Below, piece after piece: positions 53,125-61,555 of a stretch of DNA of 64,000 nucleotides; within the stretch, counting starts at the first letter, position 1, and every line of letters begins with the position of its first letter. The translations under genes and the position numbers were made by a program. Under the pieces are notes generated by a model. It worked only from the letters and a program-made list of their open reading frames with translations, did not search any database and was not told the origin of the DNA. Origin of the DNA: AP-16 sp963755055 (GTDB lineage: Bacteria; Pseudomonadota; Alphaproteobacteria; Rhizobiales; Xanthobacteraceae); NCBI GenBank assembly GCA_963755055.1, contig CAVWIS010000018.1, forward strand, positions 186,001 through 250,000, in the 5' to 3' direction.

Positions 53125-54162
53125 ATGAAACCGACCCTGTCTTGCCCCGGTATCAACCGCCGTGTCCTGGTCTCGACCCTGGCGGTGCTTCCAGCCTTGT
53201 CCGGACCGCTGCTCCCCATCTCTGCATGGGCGCAGACGCCGACCGATCCGCTGGCATCGTGGAACGACGGAGCGGCCAAGCAGTCAATCGTCAATTTCGT
53301 CGCCGCCGTGACGCGCGAAGGCTCGCCGAATTTCGTGCCGGCGCCGCAACGCATCGCCACCTTCGACAATGACGGCACGCTATGGGTCGAGCAGCCGATG
53401 TACACCCAGCTCGCCTTTGCGCTCGACCGCGTCAAGGCGCTGGCGCCCCTGCACCCGGACTGGAAGGACAAGCAGCCGTTCAAGGCGGTGCTCGACGGCG
53501 ACATGAAGGCGCTCGCGGGCACCGGCGAGCACGGGATGATGGTGCTGGTCATGGCCGCCCACGCCGGCATGACCACCGATCAATTCGAAAAGATCGTCGC
53601 CGACTGGCTCGCGACCGCGCGCCATCCTCGCTTCAACCGGCCCTATACGGAGCTCGTGTACCAGCCGATGCTCGAGCTGCTGGCCTATCTGCGCGCCAAT
53701 GGTTTCAAGACGTTCATCGTCTCTGGCGGCGGCGTCGAGTTCATGCGACCGTGGAGCGAGCGGGTCTACGGCATTCCGCCCGAGCAGGTGGTGGGCTCGA
53801 GCATCAAGACGCGCTTCCAGATGCAGCACGACATTCCGGTGCTCTATCGTCTGGGAGAGGTCAACTTCGTCGACGACAAGGCCGGCAAGCCGGTCGGCAT
53901 CAATGAGCATATCGGCCGCCGGCCGATCGCCGCGTTCGGCAATTCCGACGGCGATCTCGAGATGCTGCAATGGACGACGAAGGCCGGCGGCGTGCGGCTC
54001 GGCCTGATCGTCCACCACACCGACGCCGAACGCGAATACGCCTACGATCGGGACTCGACGGTCGGGCGCCTCGACAAGGCGCTCGTCGCCGCCGCGGCGG
54101 ACAGATGGACGGTGGTGGACATGAAGCGGGATTGGAAAAGGGTGTTTCCGTTCGAACGTTGA
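53125..54162 (+). CDS. Exported HAD-superfamily phosphatase (SerB-like fold)
   Basis: 345 residues. The signal peptide contains an N-terminal twin-Arg-like NRRVLVSTLAVLPALSGPLLPISAWAQ, so Tat export is possible. HAD motifs: I, FDNDGTLW (D-x-D-G-T) near residue 80; II, TFIVSGGG; III, Lys in KTRFQMQHD or the following basic residues; IV, AFGNSDGDLEM. The long alpha-helical cap between I and II fits phosphoserine-phosphatase-like members. Hydrolyses an unknown phosphomonoester in the periplasm. Its box K and divergent porin-like neighbour tie it to the putative sulfatase regulon: an exported phosphatase together with exported sulfatases would suit ester scavenging (inference). Confidence 0.85.
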   Translation: MKPTLSCPGINRRVLVSTLAVLPALSGPLLPISAWAQTPTDPLASWNDGAAKQSIVNFVAAVTREGSPNFVPAPQRIATFDNDGTLWVEQPMYTQLAFALDRVKALAPLHPDWKDKQPFKAVLDGDMKALAGTGEHGMMVLVMAAHAGMTTDQFEKIVADWLATARHPRFNRPYTELVYQPMLELLAYLRANGFKTFIVSGGGVEFMRPWSERVYGIPPEQVVGSSIKTRFQMQHDIPVLYRLGEVNFVDDKAGKPVGINEHIGRRPIAAFGNSDGDLEMLQWTTKAGGVRLGLIVHHTDAEREYAYDRDSTVGRLDKALVAAAADRWTVVDMKRDWKRVFPFER

Positions 54163-54254
54163 AAGGCGAAATGCCGGGCACGGCCGCCGCCCTGCAAGCG
54201 ATCGCCGAATCTCGCCGCTGCGGCCACGATACGAGTGCGTGATATATTTCGTCG

Positions 54255-56705
54255 ATGGCCAAAGCGGACCGCAAACGCAAGACAATCGCGAAGCTCGGCT
54301 CGCCGCCGGTTGCAGACCGGGCGCGGTGGCCGAGGCGCGCCATATGGGTCGTGGTTGCGATCGTGGCGGCGGTCGGGCTGGGCGGTGCCGTGGCGTGGTG
54401 GATTGTCGGCAGTGGCATGGGGCCGACGCTGCTCGCGGGAGAGCCGGGCAGGACGGTTTCCGCCGCAAGCTACGTCGGCAGCGAGACCTGCGCCGGCTGT
54501 CACCGCGCCGAGGCGGAGCTGTGGCGCGGCTCGCAGCATAAGCAAGCCATGGACCATGCGGCCGACAAGACGGTGCTCGGCGATTTCAACGACGCGACAT
54601 TCCAATATTACGGCGTGCGCTCGCGATTCTTCCGTCAGGGCGGCAAGTTTCTGGTCGAGACCGACGGGGCGGACGGCAGGCTCGCCACCTTCGAGGTGAA
54701 ATATACTTTCGGCCTCGATCCGCTCCAGCAGTATCTGATCGAGTTTCCCGACGGCCGGTTGCAGGCGCTGTCGATCGCCTGGGACAGCCGGCCGAAGGAT
54801 CTTGGCGGCCAGCGCTGGTTCCACCTCTATCCCGGCGAGGAGATCCGCCACGACGACTTTCTGCATTGGACCAGGCTGAACCAGAACTGGAATTTCATGT
54901 GCTCCGAGTGCCATTCGACCGGGGTGCGCAGGAACTACGATGCGGCGAGCGACCGCTTCGCCACCACCTGGGCCGAGATCAGCGTCGGCTGCGAGGCCTG
55001 TCACGGCGAGGGCTCGGGTCACGTCGCCTGGGCGCGCGCGCAGCAAAGCTGGTGGCCGTTCGGCAAGCCGGAGGACCGGGCAATGGGATTGCGCGTGCGC
55101 TTCGACGAGCGCCGCGACATCACCTGGCCGATCGATGCGCGGACCGGCAATGCGGTGCGGCGCATCGCGCCCGCAACCCTGCGCAAGGAGGTGGAGACCT
55201 GCGGCCTCTGCCATGCGCGCCGCGGCCAGATCTCGGAGGATTGGGTTCCCGGCCGCTGGCTGTCGGACACGCATGCGGTCTCCACGCTGGCGCGCGGCGT
55301 CTACCATGCCGACGGGCAGATCCGCGACGTCGAGGAGCCCTACAATTATGCCCCGTTCAAGCAGGGCAGGATGTTCGCGGCGGGCGTCACCTGCAGCGAC
55401 TGCCACGAGCCGCACAGCGCCAAACTTCGCGCTCCCGGAGACGGCGTCTGCCTGCACTGCCACGCCGCGGACAAGTATGCGAGCGCGACGCATCATCACC
55501 ACGCCGAAGCCAGGCCGGCACTTGCCTGCACGTCGTGCCACATGCAGGCCCGCACCTACATGGTGGTCGACCCGCGCCACGATCACGCCTTCCGCGTTCC
55601 GCGGCCCGATGTGTCGGCGAGGCTCGGCACGCCCAATGCCTGCAATGACTGCCACGCCGGCAAGCCGCCGCAATGGGCTGCTGCCGCCGTCGAGGGCTGG
55701 TTCGGGCCCGACCGCAAGGGTTTTCAGACCTACGCCGAAGCGTTTCATGCCGCATGGACGAACCAGGCGGATGCCGCCACGCTCCTTGCCGCCGTTGCCT
55801 CCAGGGGCAATGCGCCGGCCATTGCGCGCGCGGGCGCGCTCACCGAGCTTGCCTCGCGCGTCTCGCCCGCGAGCATCGGGGTGGCGCGAGCGGGGCTCGC
55901 CGATCCCGACCCGATGGTCCGGATCGGGGCCCTCGACATGCTGGAAAACGTGCCGGCGGGGCAGGCTTGGCCCGTTGTCTCGCCGCTGCTGTCCGATCCG
56001 GTGCGCGGCGTGCGCATCAGGGCCGCCTCGCTGCTCGCCGCCGTTCCGACGTCGAGCCAGCCGCAGGCCGACCGCGATCGCTTCGAGCGTGCGGCCGCCG
56101 AGTTCGTCGCTTCGCAGCGGCTGAACGCCGACCGGCCGGAAGCGCGCGCCGCATTGGGAAATTTTCTCGCGCGACGCCGCCTCCTTGCCGACGCCGAGAC
56201 CGAATACAAGGCCGCATTGCGGCTCAGCCCGCAATATGCGTCCGCGTCGATCAACCTTGCCGATCTTTATCGACAGCTCGGTCGGGATGCCGAAGGAGAA
56301 AACGTCCTGCGTGCCGCAATCACCGCGTCGCCGCGGGACGGCGGGCTGCACCATGCGCTCGGCCTGACCCTCACAAGGCTGAAGCAGCCCGATGCGGCAC
56401 TTGCCGCGCTTGGCCGGGCGGCGGAGCTCGAGCCCGATCGGGCCCGATATGGCTATGTCTACGCGGTCGGCCTGCATTCGGCCGGGCGCGCCAGCGAAGC
56501 CATCGCGGCGCTCAAGCAGACCCTGGCGCGGCATCCGGGCGACCGCGACACGCTGCAGGCGCTGATCGCATTCAGCCGCGACGCCGGAGACGCGGCGACC
56601 GCGCTCGCGTATGCTGAGCAGCTGGCCCGGATCGAGCCCAACGACCGGGGTTTGGCCGATCTGATCGAAACTCTTCGGCGCCAGGTGAAAGGGCAGGGAC
56701 CATGA
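54255..56705 (+). CDS. Membrane-anchored octaheme c-type cytochrome with C-terminal TPR domain
   Basis: 816 residues. N-terminal basic region and TM helix (AIWVVVAIVAAVGLGGAVAWWIV) anchor it facing the periplasm. Eight CxxCH haem sites follow: CAGCH (C79), CSECH, CEACH, CGLCH, CSDCH, CLHCH, CTSCH, CNDCH, with extra His runs (THHHHAE). From about residue 500 an all-helical region leads into tetratricopeptide repeats (ARAALGNFLARRRLLADAETEYKAAL, SINLADLYRQLGRDAEGENVL, HALGLTLTRLKQPDAALAAL). Cytochrome-TPR fusions of this type are uncharacterised redox proteins. Needs the Ccm haem-lyase system. 92 bases after the HAD phosphatase on the same strand. Confidence 0.87.
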   Translation: MAKADRKRKTIAKLGSPPVADRARWPRRAIWVVVAIVAAVGLGGAVAWWIVGSGMGPTLLAGEPGRTVSAASYVGSETCAGCHRAEAELWRGSQHKQAMDHAADKTVLGDFNDATFQYYGVRSRFFRQGGKFLVETDGADGRLATFEVKYTFGLDPLQQYLIEFPDGRLQALSIAWDSRPKDLGGQRWFHLYPGEEIRHDDFLHWTRLNQNWNFMCSECHSTGVRRNYDAASDRFATTWAEISVGCEACHGEGSGHVAWARAQQSWWPFGKPEDRAMGLRVRFDERRDITWPIDARTGNAVRRIAPATLRKEVETCGLCHARRGQISEDWVPGRWLSDTHAVSTLARGVYHADGQIRDVEEPYNYAPFKQGRMFAAGVTCSDCHEPHSAKLRAPGDGVCLHCHAADKYASATHHHHAEARPALACTSCHMQARTYMVVDPRHDHAFRVPRPDVSARLGTPNACNDCHAGKPPQWAAAAVEGWFGPDRKGFQTYAEAFHAAWTNQADAATLLAAVASRGNAPAIARAGALTELASRVSPASIGVARAGLADPDPMVRIGALDMLENVPAGQAWPVVSPLLSDPVRGVRIRAASLLAAVPTSSQPQADRDRFERAAAEFVASQRLNADRPEARAALGNFLARRRLLADAETEYKAALRLSPQYASASINLADLYRQLGRDAEGENVLRAAITASPRDGGLHHALGLTLTRLKQPDAALAALGRAAELEPDRARYGYVYAVGLHSAGRASEAIAALKQTLARHPGDRDTLQALIAFSRDAGDAATALAYAEQLARIEPNDRGLADLIETLRRQVKGQGP

Positions 56706-56717
56706 TGCGGCGTATCT

Positions 56718-56868
56718 TGCCAGCCGTCCGCTGCGCACGTCATCATTGGGAACGGGGGTATCAGCCTCCAGCCGGACGGGTCAAGCGATCAGCGAAACCC
56801 ATCGGCAGCGGTGCATTCGCGAACAACTGATGATGGGTTTCGCGCAAGAGCGCTCTACCCATCCTGCG
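56718..56868. repeat. Second copy of the dehydrogenase-tail plus GTAGGATGGG-family repeat
   Basis: CCGCTGCGCACGTCATC, then ATTGGGAACGGGGGTAT, CAGCCGGA, GCGATCAGCGAAACCCATCGGC, GATGATGGGTTTCGCGC and CGCTCTACCCATCCTGCG. The first ~45 bases are a decayed copy of the 3' end of the hydroxyacid dehydrogenase gene; the rest is the hairpin repeat, here with both arms. Confidence 0.75.
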
Positions 56869-56895
56869 CGCTACGCGCGACACTTGGGGGAGATC

Positions 56896-57225
56896 ATGCC
56901 GAGCCGTGCCGAGCTGAGACGACGCTTCCTTGCGGAGCTGTGGAAGGAGTTGCGCGTGGTATGGCCGATCCTGTCGGCCCTTCTCGGAACGCAGGTCGCC
57001 CTTGGGCTCATCATTGGATGGATCGAGGGGTGGCCGATGGGCAATTCCCTCTACTTCACGTTCGTGACCGGGCTGACCATCGGCTATGGGGATCTCGTTC
57101 CTTCGCGGTTCACCTCCCGAGTGCTTGCCGTGGCGATCGGCTTCGTCGGTATCCTGCTCGCCGCGCTGATCGCAGCCGTTGGTGTGCGCGCGCTCAACGA
57201 AGTGGGCGACGACGGGACGAGTTGA
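56896..57225 (+). CDS. Two-TM potassium channel family protein
   Basis: 109 residues from MPSRAELRRRFLAELWKEL; GGGGGAGATC precedes ATG 56896. TM1 (WPILSALLGTQVALGLIIGWI), pore helix and selectivity filter TGLTIGYGDLVPS (TIGYGD), TM2 (RVLAVAIGFVGILLAALIAAVGV). This is the minimal KcsA-like pore (Ion_trans_2), which would assemble as a tetramer. No RCK or other gating domain. Sits between the repeat element and an exported SgcJ-like gene. Confidence 0.88.
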   Translation: MPSRAELRRRFLAELWKELRVVWPILSALLGTQVALGLIIGWIEGWPMGNSLYFTFVTGLTIGYGDLVPSRFTSRVLAVAIGFVGILLAALIAAVGVRALNEVGDDGTS

Positions 57226-57342
57226 TTGCGTCGGAGGTCCGATCGCGCGGGCGCACTGTCCGCCACGATTGCCGCCAGAGACCGAGGGGGGCAGGGTGGA
57301 GGCCTCGAGGAAGGAAGCCCGGTCAGATCACGGGAGGAAAGC

Positions 57343-57813
57343 ATGCGAACGAGAACTTGCAGCTTGTGGGTCGCCCTGGCGCTGACCTTCGGTTTGCTCG
57401 CGCTGGCGCCGGTCGCGCTGGCGGGACCCCAAGAGGATGTCGCCGCCGCGGCGACGAACTGGGCTGCGACCCTTGCCGAGAACAATCCCGACAAGATCCT
57501 CACCGCCTATGCGAAGGACGGCGTCCTGTGGGGCACGCTGTCGCCGACGGTACGTTCGGATCCGGCGGGACTTCGCGCCTATTTCGTCGCGGCGTTTGCC
57601 GCGCTCCCGAACCTCAAGGTCAGCTTCGGGGACCAGCTGATCCGCGTCTACGGCAACACGGCGATCAATACCGGCTATTACACATTCTCGTTCACCAGGG
57701 ACGGCGAGACCAAGACCCTGCCGGCGCGCTACAGCTTCACCTACGTCAAGGACGGCGACAACTGGCTGATCGTCGACCACCACTCCTCGGCCATGCCGGC
57801 GCCCCCCAAATAG
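57343..57813 (+). CDS. Exported SgcJ/EcaC (NTF2-like, DUF4440) protein
   Basis: 156 residues. Signal peptide MRTRTCSLWVALALTFGLLALAPVALA, then an NTF2-like cone fold (EDVAAAATNWAATLAENNPDKILTAYAKDGVLWGTLSP ... YGNTAINTGYYTFSFTRDGE ... YSFTYVKDGDNWLIVDHHSS). GGGAGGAAAGC precedes the start. Members are called SgcJ/EcaC-family oxidoreductases, but a catalytic role is not established. No operon partner is evident. Confidence 0.82.
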   Translation: MRTRTCSLWVALALTFGLLALAPVALAGPQEDVAAAATNWAATLAENNPDKILTAYAKDGVLWGTLSPTVRSDPAGLRAYFVAAFAALPNLKVSFGDQLIRVYGNTAINTGYYTFSFTRDGETKTLPARYSFTYVKDGDNWLIVDHHSSAMPAPPK

Positions 57814-57843
57814 GACCATAGCCGGCCGTCCGAAGGATCGGCG

Positions 57844-58236
57844 TCATCCCGACGGGACGTAGCCCTTTGGCGCTTCCTGCATCACCGCCAGGGTGTGCCC
57901 GTCCGGATCGGCGAAGAACGCCATCCACAGATCGTGGTCGTCCATCCTGGCGATCAGATGCGGACGGCTGGTGAATGTCAGGCCGCGCTTCTGGAGCTCG
58001 GCCACGGTCAGCGCGATATCGGCGCAGCGGAAATAGATGCAGCCCTGCGCCCTGAAGGCGGCGGGGTCATGCACCTTCTCGAGAAGCAATCGCACGCCGG
58101 CACAGTCGAAGAACGACAGGTCGCCGAAGCGGTAGAGCTTTCGCAGGCCGATCACCTTGTCATAGAAGGCTTCCGAGCGGTCGGTGTCGGTGACCGGCAG
58201 CGCGATCTGGCCGATGTGATCGAGGTTCAAGAGCAT
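57844..58236 (-). CDS. VOC-family (glyoxalase/bleomycin-resistance fold) protein
   Basis: 130 residues from MLLNLDHIGQIALPVTDTDR. Paired beta-alpha-beta-beta-beta modules: YDKVIGLRKLYRFGDLSFFDCAGVRLLLE and IYFRCADIALTVAELQKRGLTFTSRPHLI, ending WMAFFADPDGHTLAVMQE. Candidate metal ligands are His7, a Glu near 51 and Glu of VMQE. Typical of small metal-dependent lyases or dioxygenases; substrate unknown. Convergent with the SgcJ-like gene. Confidence 0.85.
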   Translation of the reverse strand: MLLNLDHIGQIALPVTDTDRSEAFYDKVIGLRKLYRFGDLSFFDCAGVRLLLEKVHDPAAFRAQGCIYFRCADIALTVAELQKRGLTFTSRPHLIARMDDHDLWMAFFADPDGHTLAVMQEAPKGYVPSG

Positions 58237-58273
58237 GATCGGATCCCCGGAGGTCCCGAGGCGGCCGCGCCGG

Positions 58274-58516
58274 TCAATTGCGGCGCGGGGTGGTCTGCTT
58301 CTGCTCGGCGCCGCGCACGTTTCCCCAGGGATCGGCAACCGGTTTCTTGGCGGGAATTTTCGCGGCGGAGGCCTTGTAGGCGTCGTCGGCGGCTTTTTCC
58401 TTCATGCGCTGCTCTTCGGACTTCGGCGGCGCGCCGTCGTCCAGCATGTTGTTGGCTTGCGCATAGGCAGGGCCGGTCAGCAGCGCGACCACCAGTGCCG
58501 TGACGACCGTTCTCAT
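58274..58516 (-). CDS. Small hypothetical secreted protein
   Basis: 80 residues. Signal peptide MRTVVTALVVALLTGPAYAQ, then a short, charged, low-complexity mature part (PKSEEQRMKEKAADDAYKASAAKIPAKKPVADPWGNVR) ending RGAEQKQTTPRRN. GGAGGCGGTGA precedes the start. I recall similar short exported proteins in Bradyrhizobiaceae but know no function. Same strand as the VOC gene, 37 bases upstream of it. Confidence 0.7.
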   Translation of the reverse strand: MRTVVTALVVALLTGPAYAQANNMLDDGAPPKSEEQRMKEKAADDAYKASAAKIPAKKPVADPWGNVRGAEQKQTTPRRN

Positions 58517-58609
58517 TCACCGCCTCCATCGAGGTCCAGCCGGGCGAACGGCAATCCTACCCCGCCCGGCAACGATGACAATGGTCATGCGGCATTCCGG
58601 GCGACGGGC

Positions 58610-59080
58610 TCACCGCTTCACGGGGGCGTAGAACGTGGCCTCGATCTCGGCGACGCCGCCGTCGAACAGGCGCTGCACCTCGAGCATGGTGCGGGGCGGG
58701 TAGGGCGGCCCGCCCCACAGCTCCGCCTGCACCTTGTCCACCAGCGGGGCGAAACGGTTGAGGTCGCCGAGGTAGACGACGAGCCGGACGCAGTCGGCAA
58801 GGCTTGCGCCCTCCGAGCGGGCGATCGACCGGATGTTGAGAAAAGCCTGGCGGATGCGGGCCTCGGGGTCCTGCACCAGCGTGTTGGTGGCGGGATCGAT
58901 GCCCAGCATGCCGGCGACGAAGACGAAGTCTCCCGCCCGCGCTCCGAGGCTCCAGGTGCCCTCCACCTTCATGGCACCCGGCGGATCGAGCGTGCGGACG
59001 CCGTTGGGCGAGGGGGACTGGGCGAAGCTCGCAGTCGCCGACATGGCGGTCACGCCGGCAAGCAATATTCGTCGCAACAT
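58610..59080 (-). CDS. Exported RidA/YjgF-family protein
   Basis: 156 residues with a signal peptide (MLRRILLAGVTAMSATASFAQ); most RidA proteins are cytoplasmic, so export is unusual but known. Fold markers: WSLGARAGDFVFVAGMLGIDPATN, EARIRQAFLNIRSIARSEGASLADCVRLVVYLGDL, PYPPRTMLEVQRLFDGGVAEIEATFYAP. The Arg of PPRTM is the conserved RidA site. RidA deaminates reactive enamine/imine intermediates; the target here is unknown. AGGAGGGAG precedes the start. Confidence 0.87.
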   Translation of the reverse strand: MLRRILLAGVTAMSATASFAQSPSPNGVRTLDPPGAMKVEGTWSLGARAGDFVFVAGMLGIDPATNTLVQDPEARIRQAFLNIRSIARSEGASLADCVRLVVYLGDLNRFAPLVDKVQAELWGGPPYPPRTMLEVQRLFDGGVAEIEATFYAPVKR

Positions 59081-59146
59081 CGGGGTGCTCCCTCCTGGAT
59101 GATCCCTGCCGACGCGGGTCGACGGCGGTCCACCGGGCCGCAGCCC

Positions 59147-59529
59147 TCAAGGGCTCGCGGGCGGAGGGCGATGCCAGACGCCGTCCTTGAGAAAAACCCG
59201 GAACGGAGTCGTCCCCGAGCTGCTGCCGTCGAGCGCCCGCCATTTGCCATTGTGGCATAATGTTCCGCCCTGGACCTCGACGGCGTCGAACTCGACCGTG
59301 TTGCGGTAGACCGTGCCGTTGGGCTCGGTGGCGGTGAAATTGGTCGTGCATTTGTTGCCGGAAACGACCGGCTGGTAGCCGTCGATCATGATGCGCCGCC
59401 GCCGGTGCTCTCGAACGGGTTCTTGAGGACGGCCCAGTCCGCGTAGCTCTCGTCCGCGGCCGGGGCCGGGATCGCGAGCGACAGGAAAGCCAAGGCGAGG
59501 ACGGGATTGAGGCGCGGCGACGATGGCAT
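59147..59529 (-). pseudogene. Hypothetical exported protein, frameshifted
   Basis: ATG 59529 (GGGGGAAACGCC upstream) opens a signal peptide MPSSPRLNPVLALAFLSLAI then PAPAADESYADWAVLKNPFESTGGG, which stops at once. The following frame continues with MIDGYQPVVSGNKCTTNFTA, TVYRNTVEFDAVEVQGGTLC and WRALDGSSSGTTPFRVFLKDGVWHRPP. The signal peptide and the Cys-paired mature domain belong together, with a frame break near 59390-59400. About 127 residues if repaired. Family not recognised. Confidence 0.55.
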
Positions 59530-59799
59530 GGCGTTTCCCCCTTCGGTGATTTGGCCCGGCACCGGCGCGACGAGATATTTGAGACCAGGCTCATGCCGTG
59601 GCGGGTTGTGCTATCTACGAAGGGTCGGTCCGGGCGGTTTACCGCTGGCGGTCACGAAGGCGTGAGTTTTCGGGTTGCTGCCGGTCCCGCTGCCGAGTAT
59701 GAGGCCGCCGGCACGACTGCCGCGGCCCGCGCCGCAGCGTGGCATGTCCGCCGTTGAACATGTCTTCGCGTCCCGCGCGAATTCTGCTGGGGAGGTTTC

Positions 59800-61417
59800 T
59801 TGGATATCCGAACCGGCAGGCCGGCGACGCTGGCGCCCACCGGCATGGTGACGTCGCCGCATTCGCTGGCCTCGGCGGCCGGCGTCGACGTGCTCAGAGC
59901 CGGGGGCTCCGCGGTCGACGCGGCGATCGCCGCGAGCGCGGTGCTGGCTGTCGTCTACCCGCACATGACGAGCCTCGGCGGCGACGCCTTCTGGCTGATC
60001 CACGAAGGCGGGAGCGGCGCGGTAAGATATCTCAACGGCGGCGGCCGCGCCGCGGCGCGGGCCGAGCCGGCGTGGTTTTCCGCCAACGGTTTTTCGGAGA
60101 TCCCGTTCCGCGGGGTTCTTCCGGCGACCCTGACGGTGCCGGGCGCGGTGGCGAGCTGGACGGAAGCGCACGCCGTCCATGGAAGGCTGCCGCTGCGGCG
60201 CCTCTTGGCCAGCGCCATCGGCTACGCGCAGGGCGGTTTTCCGGTGACGGCGCGGCTCGCCGCCTTCATCGAGCTGAACTCGCGGCGAGCTTGCCGCGAA
60301 CGCGGGGTCGGCCGCGATTTTTCTCGCCGGGGGCGCGGCGCCGCAGGCCGGCAGCCGGCTCGTCAACCGCAACCTGGCGCGGACGCTTTCGGCGATCGCC
60401 GACCGCGGCTGGGCGGGATTCTATCAGGGACCGGTCGCCGAGGAGATGGCGCGGTTCGCCCGCGAGGCGGGTGGCTTCTTTTCGACCGCCGACTTCGCCC
60501 AGCAGAAGGCCGCATGGGGAGAGCCGGTCGTCGGGCGCTACCGCGACGTCGCGATCTACAACACGCCGCCGCCGACGCAAGGCTTCACCGTCATCGAGAT
60601 GCTCAACCTGCTGGAACCCTGCCGTCTCGGCACGCTCCGGTTCCTCGGCCCCGACCACATCCACCTGATGGTGCAGGCCAAGCAGATCGCCTTCAACGAC
60701 CGCGACCGGCTGCTGGCGGACCCCGGCTGCACCGACGTCCCGATCGAGACGCTGCTGTCGAAGCCGTATGCGGCAAGCCGCGCCGGCCTGATGGATCCGC
60801 GATCGGCGCTGGCGTGGGACAAGGTGCCGTCGTTCGGCAGCCTTGCGGGCGACACCGTCTATGTGGCGGCGGTCGACGGCGACGGCAACGCCGCGTCGCT
60901 GATCCAGAGCCTCTACGGGGTGTTCGGCTCGGCGGTCACCGCCGGCGAGACCGGCGTGGTGCTGCAGAACCGCGGCGCCTACTTCTCGCTCGATCCCCGG
61001 CATCCCAACTGCCTGCAGCCGGGAAAAATTCCGCTGCACACCTTGATCGCCTCGATCGCCAAGCGCGACGACAAGCTGTGGAGCGTGCTCGGCTGCATGG
61101 GGGCGGACGGCCAGCCGCAGATCCAGGTGCAGGCCTATGCGGCGATGATCGACTTCGGCCTCGACATCCAGGAGGCGGTGGAGATGCCGCGCTTTCTCTC
61201 CGGCCGGTTCGCGCTCGGCGAGGCACGCGACACGCTGCACATGGAGGCGCGGTTTCCGCCGGCCACCGTCCACGAGCTCGAGCGCCGCGGCCACATCGTC
61301 CAGCGCTGGGGGCCGTGGAACGAGCTCGCCGGGCACGCCCACGGCATCGTGGTCGATCGGGGCATGCTCTCGGGCGGCGCCGACCCGCGCAGCGACGGCG
61401 CCGCGATCGGCTATTAG
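59800..61417 (+). pseudogene. ggt: Gamma-glutamyltransferase-family protein, one frameshift
   Basis: TTG start at 59800, 6 bases after GGGGAGG. N-terminal half: MVTSPHSLASAAGVDVLRAGGSAVDAAIAASAVLAVVYPHMTSLGGDAFWLIHEG. The frame is lost near 60284-60295 and resumes as ELAANAGSAAIFLAGGAAPQ, then GFFSTADFAQQKAAWGEPV, the self-cleavage region SLAGDTVYVAAVDGDGNAASLIQSLYGVFGSAV (nucleophile Thr of GDT) and FALGEARDTLHMEARFP to the stop at 61415-61417. Normal length (~539) if repaired. Family members autoprocess into two subunits and transfer or hydrolyse gamma-glutamyl groups. No signal peptide, so possibly cytoplasmic. Confidence 0.82.
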
Positions 61418-61555
61418 CGCGTCTTCCGGCGAAGCGGATGCCGGTTCGCCGACGAGACGGCACCGAGCAAATGCCGTTAACAGAAAATAAGCAGTTTCGA
61501 CCGATAGGTACTTTTTCGAACGGCTTTAGTACTTATACAACCGGAACACGAAATC

